NCBI GenBank assembly: GCA_018267545.1
Contig: JAFDYG010000219.1
Span: forward strand, 1 to 64,000
Source: Bacteroidota bacterium
Lineage (GTDB): Bacteria; Bacteroidota; Bacteroidia; Chitinophagales; Chitinophagaceae
Length of the DNA: 64,000 nucleotides
Direction of reading: 5' to 3'
The first letter of the stretch is position 1; every line of letters starts with the position of its first letter. Below the pieces are notes generated by a model. The model ran no database searches. It was not told the DNA's origin and was given only the letters and a program-made list of their open reading frames with translations. The translations under genes were made by a program, and so were the position numbers. Of the stretch, positions 1 through 10,241 are shown one piece after another.

Positions 1-55
1 AATCAATTACAAGACTGTTTGGACTCATTATTGTTCACCCTAACACTCCAAAGCT

Positions 56-3000
56 ATGCAATTAATTGCTTGCCGCAACTGCTTTTTTTTGCACAGAAAA
101 CCTTTTTACCAATTACTGCTAGTAATGAAATTGACGGTTTTTCTACTGCTTGTCTTCTGCTTCAGCTCTCATGCAAACGTAAATGCACAGGGCGTGACGC
201 TGTCTGAAAAAAATGTCTCGCTGGATCGAGTTTTCAAAGAGATCAAACGACAGATCAATTACACATTTGTCTACACCGAAGAACAGCTTCGAAAGGCAAA
301 AAAAGTCTCCATCAACATCAGCAATGTTTCCCTGCAACAGGCGCTGGACGTTTGTCTCAAGGACCAGCCGCTCGAGTACACCATCCTGAACCAGATGGTC
401 ATCATCAAGGAAAAAGAAAACCACACGGTCGCCGAGCCCCCCGCCCCTCCTCCACCGCCGATAACGATTACGGGCCGGATCAGCAATCAAAAGGACGAGC
501 CGCTGGTCGGCGCCAGCATCACGGAGAAGGGTACACAAAACAATACCCTCACCAAGGAAGATGGAAGCTTCTCCATCAACGTCAGCAAACCCAACGCCGT
601 GCTGGTCATCTCCTATGTAGGTTATAAAACGATAGAAACTTCGCTGGGTGGTCAATCGACTATCCATGTTTCCCTGGAACAGGCGACAGCCAGTCTGAAC
701 GACGTGGTCGTCGTCGGTTATGGTACACAGCGAAGAAAAGACCTGACGGGCTCCGTCGCCTCGGTAGGCAGCAAGGATATCAAAGACATGGCCGTTCCGC
801 GTGTTGACCAGGCCCTCCTCGGAAAGGCCGCCGGCGTACAGGTCAAGCCAGTGTCGGGACAGCCCGGAGCCGCTCCCCAGATCCGCGTACGCGGTATCGG
901 CAGTATCTCTGCCAGCGCCGAGCCGCTCTACGTCGTAGACGGCTTCCCCGTAACCGATATCCAAACGCTGAACCCGAACGACGTCGAGACGATGGACATC
1001 CTGAAGGACGCTTCCGCCACGGCCATCTACGGTTCGCGCGGTTCCAACGGCGTCATCCTCATCACGACCAAAAGAGGACGGACCGGGACCCCGGTCATTT
1101 CCTTCGACACCTACTACGGCCTGCAGGAAGTCGCCATGAAGCCCAAGATGATGAATTCCATGCAGGAAGCACAATACTTCTACGACGGTGTGAAGAACAG
1201 AAACCTGGACGCCGGCAACGACGTCTCCGGCAATCCCCTTCAATGGAAGCTGGCCGTCCCTGCAATCATCCTGGACGTGCTGGCGGGTCGGAATAAAGAA
1301 GACAACGACTGGCTCTCCCTGATCATGCGCCGCGCGCCTCAGCAACAGCACCAGCTGACGGTAAGAGGCGGCGACAAGAATATCAAGTATGCGCTCAGCG
1401 GCGAATACTTCAACCAGGACGGGATCATCCGGAACACGAACTTCAAGCGTTATTCCATCCGTTCCAATATCGACGCCCAGCTGTCCAAGAAGCTGGCCGT
1501 CCGTCTCAATCTGAACCCGTCTTACACCGGGGAAAGAATTGTGCAGGCTGCCGGTCTTACCAGCGGTCCCAACGAAAACGTTATCGGGAGCGCTATGGCC
1601 GTAACCCCCTTCTACCCTGTTTATGACAGCACCGGCAATTACTTTGCTTACAACAACCTGGCTGCTTGCGGAAACTTCTATCATCCCCTGGCTCTGGTCA
1701 ACGAAATTAAAAATACCCGCAAAGGCCTCCGCGTCATCGGCAATCTGAACCTCGAGTACAAAATCCTGCCGGATCTCAGCTTCAATGTTCTCACCGGTGT
1801 AGATATGCGTGGTGTTACCCAGGAGAAGTTCAAACCCAAGCTCGCTGCGTTTCTCGGCGACGTAGCCTATGCCAGCGACTCCACGTCAACCGATTACAAC
1901 TGGCTGACGGAGCTGACGCTGAATTATAACAAGACCTTCGGCAACCATCACATCACGGGTCTGCTGGGTTATACTACCCAGCGCGACTACTACCGTGCAA
2001 ATTATCTTTACAGCGACAAGCTGCCGAATAACCTGGTTCCGACCCTCAGCGCCGCCAGCGGGCTCATCACCACCGGTACCTCTACCATCAGCGAGTGGTC
2101 CATGATCTCTTACCTGGCGAGAATCAACTATAACTACAACAGCAAGTACTATCTGACCGCTTCCTTCCGTACGGATGGTTCCTCCCGTTTCGGCGATCAG
2201 AAGAAGTATGGCTACTTCCCCTCCGCAGCCGTGGCCTACCGTATCTCGGAAGAAGAGTTCCTGAAGAACATAAAAGAGATCAGCGAGATGAAGCTCAGGG
2301 CCAGCTATGGCGTAACCGGGAACAACAATATCGGCAACTACGACCATATCGCCACGATCAATTATGAGAACTATGCGCTCGGCGGAGCTGCTGCGCCCGG
2401 CTATGGTCCTGCGCGAATTGCCAACCCGCTGCTGACCTGGGAAACTCAAAAGCAGTTCAACCTCGGGATAGACGTCAGCCTGCTCGACCGCCGTCTGAAT
2501 ATCAGCGTAGACCATTTCCAGTCCAGGAATACCAACCTGCTCCTGAACGTGAATACACCCGATATCTCCGGCTTCTCTACGGCCCTGAAGAATATCGGCG
2601 AGGTCGAAAATAAAGGATGGGAGTTTGTCGTCGGCACACAGAATATCCGGAGCCGCGATTTCGAATGGGCTACCGATTTCAACCTGTCGACCTTCCGGAA
2701 CAAGGTGCTGCGGCTCGGACCTTCGGGCGACCCTATCATCAGCGGCGGCAACATCACCATGATCGGTCAGCCGATCGGGATGTTCTATGGCTGGCTGGTG
2801 AACGGCATCTTCAAGAACCAGGCCGAGCTCAATGCCGGACCGATCTTCGCTCCCGGCACGGCCAGCGCTTCTCATATAGGCGACACGAGATTTGTCGATG
2901 TAAGCGGTCCCAACGGAAAACCCGACGGTATCATCAACAGCTTCGACAAGACGATCATGAGCAGCCCCTACCCCGATTTCTATTATGGCATGACGAACCG

Positions 3001-3481
3001 CTTCTCGTACAAATCGCTGAGCCTGATCGTCAGTCTGCAAGGAAGCAAGGGTGCGCATATCCTCAACCAGACCCGTCTCGGCGCCAATATGTCCACCCGC
3101 GCCCGTACCAACCAGCTGGCGCTTTCGAACAATTATTTCAAGTCTCCCGACCAGCCCGGCGACGGCAATACGCCAAGACCCAACGATGCGCCTACGGGCA
3201 ACATCCGCGGCGAAAGCCAGCAGAAGCAATTGGACATCGGCAGCTATATGCGCATCAATAATATCTCGATGGCGTATGTACTGCCCGAGCGGATAGCCAA
3301 GAAGATGAGCCTGAGCTCGATCAGGGTCTATGCCAACGCAAACAACCCCTTTATCTTCACCGAATTCAAATCGTTCAATCCGGACACCAGCAACTCGGGT
3401 AATTCATTGACGCCAGGTCTCGACCTGAATGACTATCCCCTGTCAAAGAGTCTGACGCTTGGATTGAACGTAACTTTTTAA
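56..3481 (+). CDS. SusC/RagA-type TonB-dependent receptor with N-terminal STN domain
   Basis: Outer-membrane TonB-dependent receptor that imports oligosaccharides or other large ligands with the SusD encoded 18 bases downstream. Residues 24-45 form the hydrophobic signal segment. An STN (secretin/TonB short N-terminal) domain spans about 47-118, a proline-rich linker 128-135 and a CarboxypepD_reg domain 136-210. The plug starts near 217 (DVVVVGYGTQRRKDLTGS), and the C-terminus LGLNVTF is a typical last beta strand. The 1141-residue length fits the family. The long N-terminal start at 56 resembles other Chitinophagaceae receptors; an ATG at 125 would also give a good signal peptide. STN receptors usually signal to an anti-sigma factor/ECF sigma pair, which would lie left of the window. 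First gene of the 13-gene + strand array. Confidence 0.95.
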   Translation: MQLIACRNCFFLHRKPFYQLLLVMKLTVFLLLVFCFSSHANVNAQGVTLSEKNVSLDRVFKEIKRQINYTFVYTEEQLRKAKKVSINISNVSLQQALDVCLKDQPLEYTILNQMVIIKEKENHTVAEPPAPPPPPITITGRISNQKDEPLVGASITEKGTQNNTLTKEDGSFSINVSKPNAVLVISYVGYKTIETSLGGQSTIHVSLEQATASLNDVVVVGYGTQRRKDLTGSVASVGSKDIKDMAVPRVDQALLGKAAGVQVKPVSGQPGAAPQIRVRGIGSISASAEPLYVVDGFPVTDIQTLNPNDVETMDILKDASATAIYGSRGSNGVILITTKRGRTGTPVISFDTYYGLQEVAMKPKMMNSMQEAQYFYDGVKNRNLDAGNDVSGNPLQWKLAVPAIILDVLAGRNKEDNDWLSLIMRRAPQQQHQLTVRGGDKNIKYALSGEYFNQDGIIRNTNFKRYSIRSNIDAQLSKKLAVRLNLNPSYTGERIVQAAGLTSGPNENVIGSAMAVTPFYPVYDSTGNYFAYNNLAACGNFYHPLALVNEIKNTRKGLRVIGNLNLEYKILPDLSFNVLTGVDMRGVTQEKFKPKLAAFLGDVAYASDSTSTDYNWLTELTLNYNKTFGNHHITGLLGYTTQRDYYRANYLYSDKLPNNLVPTLSAASGLITTGTSTISEWSMISYLARINYNYNSKYYLTASFRTDGSSRFGDQKKYGYFPSAAVAYRISEEEFLKNIKEISEMKLRASYGVTGNNNIGNYDHIATINYENYALGGAAAPGYGPARIANPLLTWETQKQFNLGIDVSLLDRRLNISVDHFQSRNTNLLLNVNTPDISGFSTALKNIGEVENKGWEFVVGTQNIRSRDFEWATDFNLSTFRNKVLRLGPSGDPIISGGNITMIGQPIGMFYGWLVNGIFKNQAELNAGPIFAPGTASASHIGDTRFVDVSGPNGKPDGIINSFDKTIMSSPYPDFYYGMTNRFSYKSLSLIVSLQGSKGAHILNQTRLGANMSTRARTNQLALSNNYFKSPDQPGDGNTPRPNDAPTGNIRGESQQKQLDIGSYMRINNISMAYVLPERIAKKMSLSSIRVYANANNPFIFTEFKSFNPDTSNSGNSLTPGLDLNDYPLSKSLTLGLNVTF

Positions 3482-3499
3482 GATAACTAAACTATTTAT

Positions 3500-4957
3500 A
3501 TGAAAACTTTTATCGGACTACTACTGGTTGCTACGGCTTTCCTGGTGTCCTGTAGCAAGAAGTTCATAGACATCGACCCGATCTCAACGGTAAGCACCGA
3601 CCAGGTGTATAAGACGGACAACGACTTTCAAAATGCGGTCAACGGCGTCTATGCCGTGTTTCAGACCGAATACGCCAACTTCTGGCAGTATGGTGACGTG
3701 CGCGGTGACGATACCAAGAGCGGCCTGGTGAGCAACCTCCCCGTCTCTGACATGGACAAGTTCATCCTCAATAACGACGCCGACATCCTGATCCAGACCT
3801 GGCGGAATTACTATAAGGCCATCTACCGCGCCAACGCCATCCTGGACAAGATCCAGTCGGTCACTACGGCCGCCGTTCCCAACAAAGATCGTTATACGGG
3901 CGAGACAAAATTCCTCCGCGCCCTTGCATATTTCAACCTCGTCCGCATCTTCGGGGACGTGCCGATGGTGACGACACCTTTAAGCGTAGACGACACTTAT
4001 AAGGTTCCGCGTGAAAAGGTCGCCAATGTCTATGACAAGGTGATCGTCCCGGACCTGCAGGACGCCGAAGGCAAATTACCCAAGACCTACAGCGGCGCCG
4101 ACGTAGGCCGCGCTACCATGGGAGCAGCCAAATCCCTGCTGGGAAAGGTATACCTGACCCGACAGGATTTCCCCAAGGCGGAATCCAAGCTCCAGGAAGT
4201 GACTACGCTGGGCTATAATCTCCTTGCCAACTATAATGATCTTTGGGATTATACCAAGAACGAGCACCATAGCGAATATATCTTCGACATCGAGTACGAG
4301 GAAGGCATCAACGAAGGCAGCATCTTTACGACGCAGTTCTCCCTCAGCTTCCAGGGCGCCGGCACCCTTGCCAACGTGATGGCTACCGCCTATGGCCTGC
4401 CTGCCGCCGGAGGCGGCGATCAAGGCTGCCCCACCGATTTCCTGTTCAACAATTACGACGCCAACGACGCACGCAAGAACGTCAGCGTCGCCAAAGGCCT
4501 CACTGTAAATGGGGTCTACACCGCCATCTCCCCTACTGGTATCGGTTCATTTACTTTAAAATACCTGACTGCGATGGCCAAGGCCAACGATAGCCGCGCC
4601 AACTGGAAGGTAATCCGCTATGCCGATGTGCTGCTGATGTATGCCGAGGCGCTGAATGAAAACGGGAAGACGACCGACGCGCTGACTTATCTGAATATGG
4701 TCAGGACGAGGGCAAAGGTCCCTACCTATTCCGGGCTGACCAAGGACGATACCCGCGAGAAGATCTACCTGGAAAGACGCTTCGAGTTCTACCTGGAAGG
4801 TCAGCGCTGGTTCGACCTCGTCCGGACAGGACGCGCACTGGCTACGATGGCCCCCAACGGTATGAAGGACTATATGACCATCTTCCCCATCCCGCAGGCC
4901 CAGATCCAGATCATCAACAATCCCAGCATTCTACCCCAAAACCCCGGATATAATTAA
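3500..4957 (+). CDS. SusD/RagB-family outer-membrane lipoprotein
   Basis: Surface glycan-binding lipoprotein that caps the SusC channel encoded immediately upstream. The signal peptide ends in a lipobox with the acylated cysteine at residue 18 (FLVSCSKKF). The N-terminal helical region with DPISTVSTDQVYKTD and the C-terminal ERRFEFYLEGQRWFDLVRTG are hallmark SusD sequences. The length of 485 residues is normal. It lies 18 bases after susC and 24 bases before the next gene, so co-transcription is likely. The ligand cannot be read from sequence; the downstream GH51 and alpha-glucuronidase-like genes suggest a pentose- or uronate-containing polymer. Confidence 0.95.
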   Translation: MKTFIGLLLVATAFLVSCSKKFIDIDPISTVSTDQVYKTDNDFQNAVNGVYAVFQTEYANFWQYGDVRGDDTKSGLVSNLPVSDMDKFILNNDADILIQTWRNYYKAIYRANAILDKIQSVTTAAVPNKDRYTGETKFLRALAYFNLVRIFGDVPMVTTPLSVDDTYKVPREKVANVYDKVIVPDLQDAEGKLPKTYSGADVGRATMGAAKSLLGKVYLTRQDFPKAESKLQEVTTLGYNLLANYNDLWDYTKNEHHSEYIFDIEYEEGINEGSIFTTQFSLSFQGAGTLANVMATAYGLPAAGGGDQGCPTDFLFNNYDANDARKNVSVAKGLTVNGVYTAISPTGIGSFTLKYLTAMAKANDSRANWKVIRYADVLLMYAEALNENGKTTDALTYLNMVRTRAKVPTYSGLTKDDTREKIYLERRFEFYLEGQRWFDLVRTGRALATMAPNGMKDYMTIFPIPQAQIQIINNPSILPQNPGYN

Positions 4958-4981
4958 TCCGATCATTCAACACAAACAACT

Positions 4982-7678
4982 ATGGACCATTCAAAAAATA
5001 ACAACGGCTATGGCGCCAGCCGCAGGAAATTCCTGCAGCTGGCCAGCCTGGCCGGCCTAAGCCTTCCCTTTGCATCCTTTAAAGATCTTGCCGGCGCTTC
5101 CATCGCCCTGGTATCCGACCCGAACGACCCGGTTGCAAAAGCCGCGTCCGTAGCCTGGGCCATCGGAGAGCTGGAACAGGCGCTAACGGCAATGGGTAGC
5201 TCGGTTACAAAGCACAACAGCATCGCCGAAGTAAAATCGGCCAGCCTTGTCATCATGGCTGCCGGCCCCGGCCATACCCCGGCCGGCCACCCACGCTCTT
5301 TACCGGAAGCGCCCGAGTCGCTCGTGCTGGCGCCCATCACGCTGAATGGAAAATCCGTCCTCCTCGCGCAAGGACGGGACGAACGCGGGCTGATCTATGC
5401 CCTGCTCGAGCTGGCCGACCGGGTCCGCAATAGCGATGCGCCCCTGGCCGCGTTACAACAGCAGCAGGCCATCGCCGAAAGCCCCGCCAATTCGATCCGC
5501 AGCCTGAACCGTTTATTCTGCAGCGACGTGGAAGACAAACCCTGGTACAACGACAGGGAGATGTGGCCGGCTTATCTGACGACGATCGCGACCCATCGCT
5601 ACAACCGTTTCAACCTGAGCTTCGGCATCGGCTATGATTTCCTGCAGCGCGTTACCGACGCCTATTTCCTCTTTGCCTATCCTTTCCTGCTCAACGTTCC
5701 CGGATATAATGTAAAAGTGCCGCAATTACCAGATGCCGAGCGGGAAACAAACCTGGCCATGCTTAAGTTTATTAGCGAACAGACGGTAGCACGCGGACTC
5801 CAGTTTCAGCTCGGCATCTGGATGCACGGCTATGAATGGCTGAACACGACAAACGCCAATTATACGATCGAAGGGCTGAACAAAGACAACCACGCCGCCT
5901 ACTGCCGGGACGCCGTCCGGCTGCTGCTGCAGACCTGCCCCGCCATCAGCGGCGTCACGTTCCGCGTACACGGCGAAAGCGGCGTCAACGAAGGCAGCTA
6001 TCAATTCTGGGCCACCGTCTTCGAAGGCGTTCGTTCCTGCGGCCGGAAGGTAGAGATCGATATGCACGCCAAGGGTATGGACCAGGAAATGACCGACGCA
6101 GCCGTCAAAACCGGTCTGCCCATCGTCATTTCACCCAAGTACTGGGCAGAGCACATGGGTATGCCCTACCACCAGGCAGACATCCGCTCGCTGGAGGTCC
6201 CCAACCCCAATCAAAAAGCTTCTGCGTTGATGAACCTCAGCGCCGGTTCCCGCAGCTTCCTGCGCTACGGTTATGGAGACTTATTAAAAGAAGACCGCCC
6301 CTACAAGGTCCTTCACCGCATCTGGCCCGGCACGCAGCGCCTCCTGATCTGGGGTGACCCGGTAACGGCGGCGGCGCATTCCAGTGCTTTCAGCTTCTGC
6401 GGCAGCAGCGGCGTAGAGCTCATGGAGCCCCTCTCCTTCAAAGGCCGCCGCGGCTCGGGTCTCGCCGGAGACCGCTGCGGATATGCAGATCCTGCTTACA
6501 AGCCCCGCTGGGACTGGGAGAAATATTTGTACACGCTTCGCGTCTTCGGCCGGATGATGTATAACCCCGAGACAAAGACCGAGACCTTCCAGCGTTACTG
6601 GAAAAAGCAGCTGGGTCCCGGAGGAGCGGCAGCAACGGCAGGCCTCGCCAGCGTCAGCCGCATCCTGCCCATCGTGCTCACCACGCACGGCGCCTCCGCC
6701 GGTAACAATATGTACTGGCCGGAGATGTATACCAATCAGCCGATCACCGACCCCAATCTAAAGAATACGTATACCGATACCCCCGCGCCCAAGACCTTCG
6801 GCAATGTTACGCCGCTGGACCCGCAGCTGTTCATCTCTATCAACGACCACGTAAAGGAAGTCCTCAGCGGAAACTGCTGTGGGAAATACACGCCTGTCGA
6901 GGTAGCGCAATGGCTCGAAGACTATGCCGGCGAAGGGGCCAGAAGCCTGACCGAGCTGGAAGCAAAGGCCAGCGGAAAGAACAAGCCGGAATATCGCCGT
7001 CTCAAAACGGATATGGCTATGCAGGTAGGCCTGGGAAGGTTTTTTGCGGCCAAATTCCGGGCGGGCACCCTGTTCGCAATCTACGAGCAGAGCGGCGACC
7101 GTCAGGCCCTCGAAGAAGCGCTAAAGGCTTACCGCAAAGCCCGTTCACACTGGGCGGAAGTAATCGACCTCTCCAAAACGGTCTATGTCGCCGACGTCAC
7201 GGTTGGTGAGCACCCCTGGCTGCGCGGCCACTGGTCCGATCGTATGCCCGCGCTGGACGCCGACGTAGAAAACATGGCTAAGATGCTGAATGAAGCCAAA
7301 GCCGGCCAGTCCGGAAACAACAGCCGGTCAAAGAAGGCCATCCAGGACGCCATCGGTCGCCCCCAACGTCCGAACGCTGCATGCACGCATCAGCAGCCGG
7401 CCAGCTTCTCAAAGGGACAGGCGGTCAACCTGAAATTTAATTTTACAAAGCCTCCGGGATCCGCTAAATTGTACTATCGACGCGTGACCCAGGCGGAACG
7501 ATGGCAAACGGCTGACCTACAAGGCGGACAGGCCAGCATTCCCGGTGCTTATACCGACTCTGCCTATCCATTGGAGTATTATATCGAGATAAAAAACACC
7601 CCAGAATCTACTATACTATATCCCGGGTTTAATGCCGCACTGGCAGGCCAGCCCTATTTTGTAATAAAACAGGTATAA
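4982..7678 (+). CDS. Tat-exported alpha-glucuronidase-like glycoside hydrolase (paralog 1)
   Basis: A large secreted protein (898 residues) with a twin-arginine signal (SRRKFLQLASLAGLSLP, Arg14-Arg15). Residues about 40-150 resemble the N-terminal domain of GH67 alpha-glucuronidases and related exo-glycosidases; the diagnostic stretch is GRDERGLIYALLELADR. A probable TIM barrel follows from about 170, with aromatic-rich segments and a conserved FRVHGESGVNEG near 325. The last roughly 90 residues look like a beta-sandwich. The next gene is a paralog sharing the GRDERGL/GHDDRGL and R(V/M)HxESG motifs. The substrate is unknown; uronic-acid side chains are plausible because of the fold. The stop codon overlaps the next ATG by one base (TAATG), implying translational coupling. 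Confidence 0.75.
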   Translation: MDHSKNNNGYGASRRKFLQLASLAGLSLPFASFKDLAGASIALVSDPNDPVAKAASVAWAIGELEQALTAMGSSVTKHNSIAEVKSASLVIMAAGPGHTPAGHPRSLPEAPESLVLAPITLNGKSVLLAQGRDERGLIYALLELADRVRNSDAPLAALQQQQAIAESPANSIRSLNRLFCSDVEDKPWYNDREMWPAYLTTIATHRYNRFNLSFGIGYDFLQRVTDAYFLFAYPFLLNVPGYNVKVPQLPDAERETNLAMLKFISEQTVARGLQFQLGIWMHGYEWLNTTNANYTIEGLNKDNHAAYCRDAVRLLLQTCPAISGVTFRVHGESGVNEGSYQFWATVFEGVRSCGRKVEIDMHAKGMDQEMTDAAVKTGLPIVISPKYWAEHMGMPYHQADIRSLEVPNPNQKASALMNLSAGSRSFLRYGYGDLLKEDRPYKVLHRIWPGTQRLLIWGDPVTAAAHSSAFSFCGSSGVELMEPLSFKGRRGSGLAGDRCGYADPAYKPRWDWEKYLYTLRVFGRMMYNPETKTETFQRYWKKQLGPGGAAATAGLASVSRILPIVLTTHGASAGNNMYWPEMYTNQPITDPNLKNTYTDTPAPKTFGNVTPLDPQLFISINDHVKEVLSGNCCGKYTPVEVAQWLEDYAGEGARSLTELEAKASGKNKPEYRRLKTDMAMQVGLGRFFAAKFRAGTLFAIYEQSGDRQALEEALKAYRKARSHWAEVIDLSKTVYVADVTVGEHPWLRGHWSDRMPALDADVENMAKMLNEAKAGQSGNNSRSKKAIQDAIGRPQRPNAACTHQQPASFSKGQAVNLKFNFTKPPGSAKLYYRRVTQAERWQTADLQGGQASIPGAYTDSAYPLEYYIEIKNTPESTILYPGFNAALAGQPYFVIKQV

Positions 7679-10239
7679 TGAAAAAAGTACTTTTCCTGTC
7701 CCGGTGGCTGACGGCTGCCCTGGTATTTCTATGCCTGCTGATGACCGGTCCGGCCCGCGCCCAGGTGACGATTGTCTGTGACCCGTCCGCCGGCGCGCCG
7801 GTTATGTACGGACTCGACCAGCTAACGGCGGCGCTCACTGCTAAAAATATTTCATTTAATAAAGTTAATTCCCTTAACGAAGCTAAGACCGAACCAATTC
7901 TTGTTGCCGGAGGCGAGGCAGCGGCCCAGCTATTAAAAAGCTCCAGCCATACCCTGCCCGACTCGGCCGAGGCCTTGACAATCTGGAAAACGCAATACAA
8001 AAACAAATCCGTATGGGTAGCCGCCGGTCACGACGATCGCGGGCTGATGTATGCGCTGCTGGATATTGCCGACCGGCTGCCCTTCGGCTCCCTTACCGCG
8101 ACGACCGAGAGCCCCTACATAGCCGAACGGGCCGTCTCGATCTATACGATGAATCGTAACTACTGGGAGACCCGGCTCTACGACGAGAATTACTGGACCC
8201 GCTATCTCGACATGCTGGCGCACGACCGTTTCAATAGTCTGGTCATCATCTTCGGATATGAGAACGGCGGCTTTCTCGCTCCCTGCTATCCCTATTTCTT
8301 CAACGTAGACGGCTTCCCAGACGTTCGCATGGTAGGTCTCTCCGCGGAGCAGCAGCAAAGAAACCTAAAAGCCTTCAACCGCCTGATCGAAATGGCGCAC
8401 GCCCGCGGTATCCGTCTCACCGCCGCCATCTGGGATCATATCTACCGCGGCGGCGTACAAGGCGGCGGCATACCCGGCGCAAAGGACGTCTCCGACGCTC
8501 CCGTACCGGGTCTCGTGTGGGGGCTCAATGGGGACAACCTCACTACCTATACCAAGGCGGCCCTGACAAAGTTCGTAAAGGAAATGCCCAACCTCGACGC
8601 CATCGAGTTTCGCATGCACGACGAGTCGGGTTTGAAGAATGGCGAGCAGGAAACCTTCTGGCGGGATATCTTCCAGATGATGAAGGCGACGGCGCCCGAT
8701 TTGCACCTCGTTCTCCGGGCGAAGGAATTAAAAGAGTCCATCATCCAAAACGCGCTCGACGCCGGCATCCACTTTAAGATCGAGACCAAGTTCTGGATGG
8801 AGCAGATGGGCCTCCCCTATCATCCTACGATGATAAATCCCGAAAAGAGTCCCCGCCGCCACAGCTATTCCGACCTGCTCCGCTATCCACAGCGATACAA
8901 GATCCACTGGCGGCTATGGAACGGTGGAACAAGCAGAATCTTATTATGGGGTAGCCCTGACTACGCGAGAAGATTTGCCGAGAGCGCCCGCCTCTATAGC
9001 GGCGATAGCTACGAGGTGAACGAACCGCTGGCGACTAAGATGGAGGCGCAGCCCCACGACGCGGCGCCCTTTGCCCTCCTGAATCCGGCCTATCGCTACT
9101 ACGACTACGAGTTCGAACGCTACTGGCACTTCTTCCAGGTCTTCGGCCGCGTCGGCTATAATCCCAAAACACCCGACGCTGTCTGGGACCGGGAGTTTAC
9201 AAGACGGCTGGGCGACGCAGGTCCGCTCCTCGAACAAGCCCTTCACAAGGCCAGCTGGATCCTGCCGAGGATCATAAGCTCCTGTTATCCGTATAGCTAT
9301 TTTCCCACGACTCGCGGCTGGGCCGAGAAGCAACGCCTCGGCGATCTTCCTTCCTACGCCAAGGGCGAAGTCACCGACCTGATGCAGTTTGCCAATGCCG
9401 ACGAAGAGGCGCAGTTCCTGATCGATCATAAGCCCACTCCGAAGCTGCTGCCGTCGGCCAATAGCCAATGGCTCGCCAAAGTCTCGTCCGACGTGCTGTC
9501 GCTGGTCGACGACGCCCAGAAAAGGATGGGCGACAATCCTTCCAAAGAATTCGTCTCGACCATCACCGACCTGAAGATTTTGAGCTACCTCGCGCTCTAT
9601 CACTCCCGCCGTATCAATGCCGCCGTCAGCTATCGCCTCTTCGAACGCACGCAGGACGCAAAGGCCCTTGACGACGCCATCGCCGGTGAAAAGAAAGCCA
9701 TCGAAGCCTGGCGCGAGATCGTAAAAGCCGCCGGCGACGTCTATACGGACGATCTGATGATGGGTGTCCGTGTCGCCGATCTCTGCGGTCACTGGCGGGA
9801 CGAGCTATCCGCGCTCGAAAAGGGTCTGACAACCCTCGAAGCAACCAGGCGAGACCCCAGCCCGACAGCAAAGGCCCCAAAATTCAACCCGGCGGCGATC
9901 TCCGACTATCATACGCTCTTCCAGATAAGCCACAAACCTGTCTCGGCGCACGCCGTCGGCCAGCCCATCAAAATCCGCTTAAAAATTACCAGCAAGGCCC
10001 CCATCCAATGGATACACCTCCGCTACCGATCGGTCAATCAGGAAGAAGAATACAAGACCCTCACTATGACGAGGACAAAAGAACTAAACGTATACGAGGC
10101 AACGGTCCCCGCCGACCAGGTGAATCCAAAGTACGATTTCATGTATCTCTTCGAGATCATGGACAAATCGAATAGAGGAGCCATCTTTCCGAATGTCAGC
10201 AAAGAGACACCTTACTATATCACTCAACTAATTCGTTAA
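7678..10239 (+). CDS. Sec-exported alpha-glucuronidase-like glycoside hydrolase (paralog 2)
   Basis: 853 residues with a standard Sec signal peptide ending ARAQ at about residue 29, in contrast to the Tat signal of the preceding paralog. It shares the N-terminal GH67-type domain (AAGHDDRGLMYALLDIADR) and the barrel motif EFRMHDESGLKNGE, followed by KFWMEQMGLPYHP, which matches KYWAEHMGMPYHQ in paralog 1. The C-terminal roughly 100 residues again look like a beta-sandwich. The pair probably arose by tandem duplication and then diverged strongly. The protein is likely periplasmic or surface-associated and acts on material imported by the upstream SusCD. Exact specificity and CAZy family cannot be assigned from sequence inspection. 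Confidence 0.75.
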   Translation: MKKVLFLSRWLTAALVFLCLLMTGPARAQVTIVCDPSAGAPVMYGLDQLTAALTAKNISFNKVNSLNEAKTEPILVAGGEAAAQLLKSSSHTLPDSAEALTIWKTQYKNKSVWVAAGHDDRGLMYALLDIADRLPFGSLTATTESPYIAERAVSIYTMNRNYWETRLYDENYWTRYLDMLAHDRFNSLVIIFGYENGGFLAPCYPYFFNVDGFPDVRMVGLSAEQQQRNLKAFNRLIEMAHARGIRLTAAIWDHIYRGGVQGGGIPGAKDVSDAPVPGLVWGLNGDNLTTYTKAALTKFVKEMPNLDAIEFRMHDESGLKNGEQETFWRDIFQMMKATAPDLHLVLRAKELKESIIQNALDAGIHFKIETKFWMEQMGLPYHPTMINPEKSPRRHSYSDLLRYPQRYKIHWRLWNGGTSRILLWGSPDYARRFAESARLYSGDSYEVNEPLATKMEAQPHDAAPFALLNPAYRYYDYEFERYWHFFQVFGRVGYNPKTPDAVWDREFTRRLGDAGPLLEQALHKASWILPRIISSCYPYSYFPTTRGWAEKQRLGDLPSYAKGEVTDLMQFANADEEAQFLIDHKPTPKLLPSANSQWLAKVSSDVLSLVDDAQKRMGDNPSKEFVSTITDLKILSYLALYHSRRINAAVSYRLFERTQDAKALDDAIAGEKKAIEAWREIVKAAGDVYTDDLMMGVRVADLCGHWRDELSALEKGLTTLEATRRDPSPTAKAPKFNPAAISDYHTLFQISHKPVSAHAVGQPIKIRLKITSKAPIQWIHLRYRSVNQEEEYKTLTMTRTKELNVYEATVPADQVNPKYDFMYLFEIMDKSNRGAIFPNVSKETPYYITQLIR

Positions 10240-10241
10240 TC

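Noticed and set aside
128..490. Proline-rich tract in susC considered as a repeat or TonB-like region
   Set aside because: It is a short linker between STN and CarboxypepD_reg domains, common in this receptor group.
143..1684. 513-codon open frame on the minus strand inside susC
   Set aside because: It is an antisense shadow of the high-GC receptor gene, with no domain, no signal and low-complexity composition; the + strand frame has full SusC domains.
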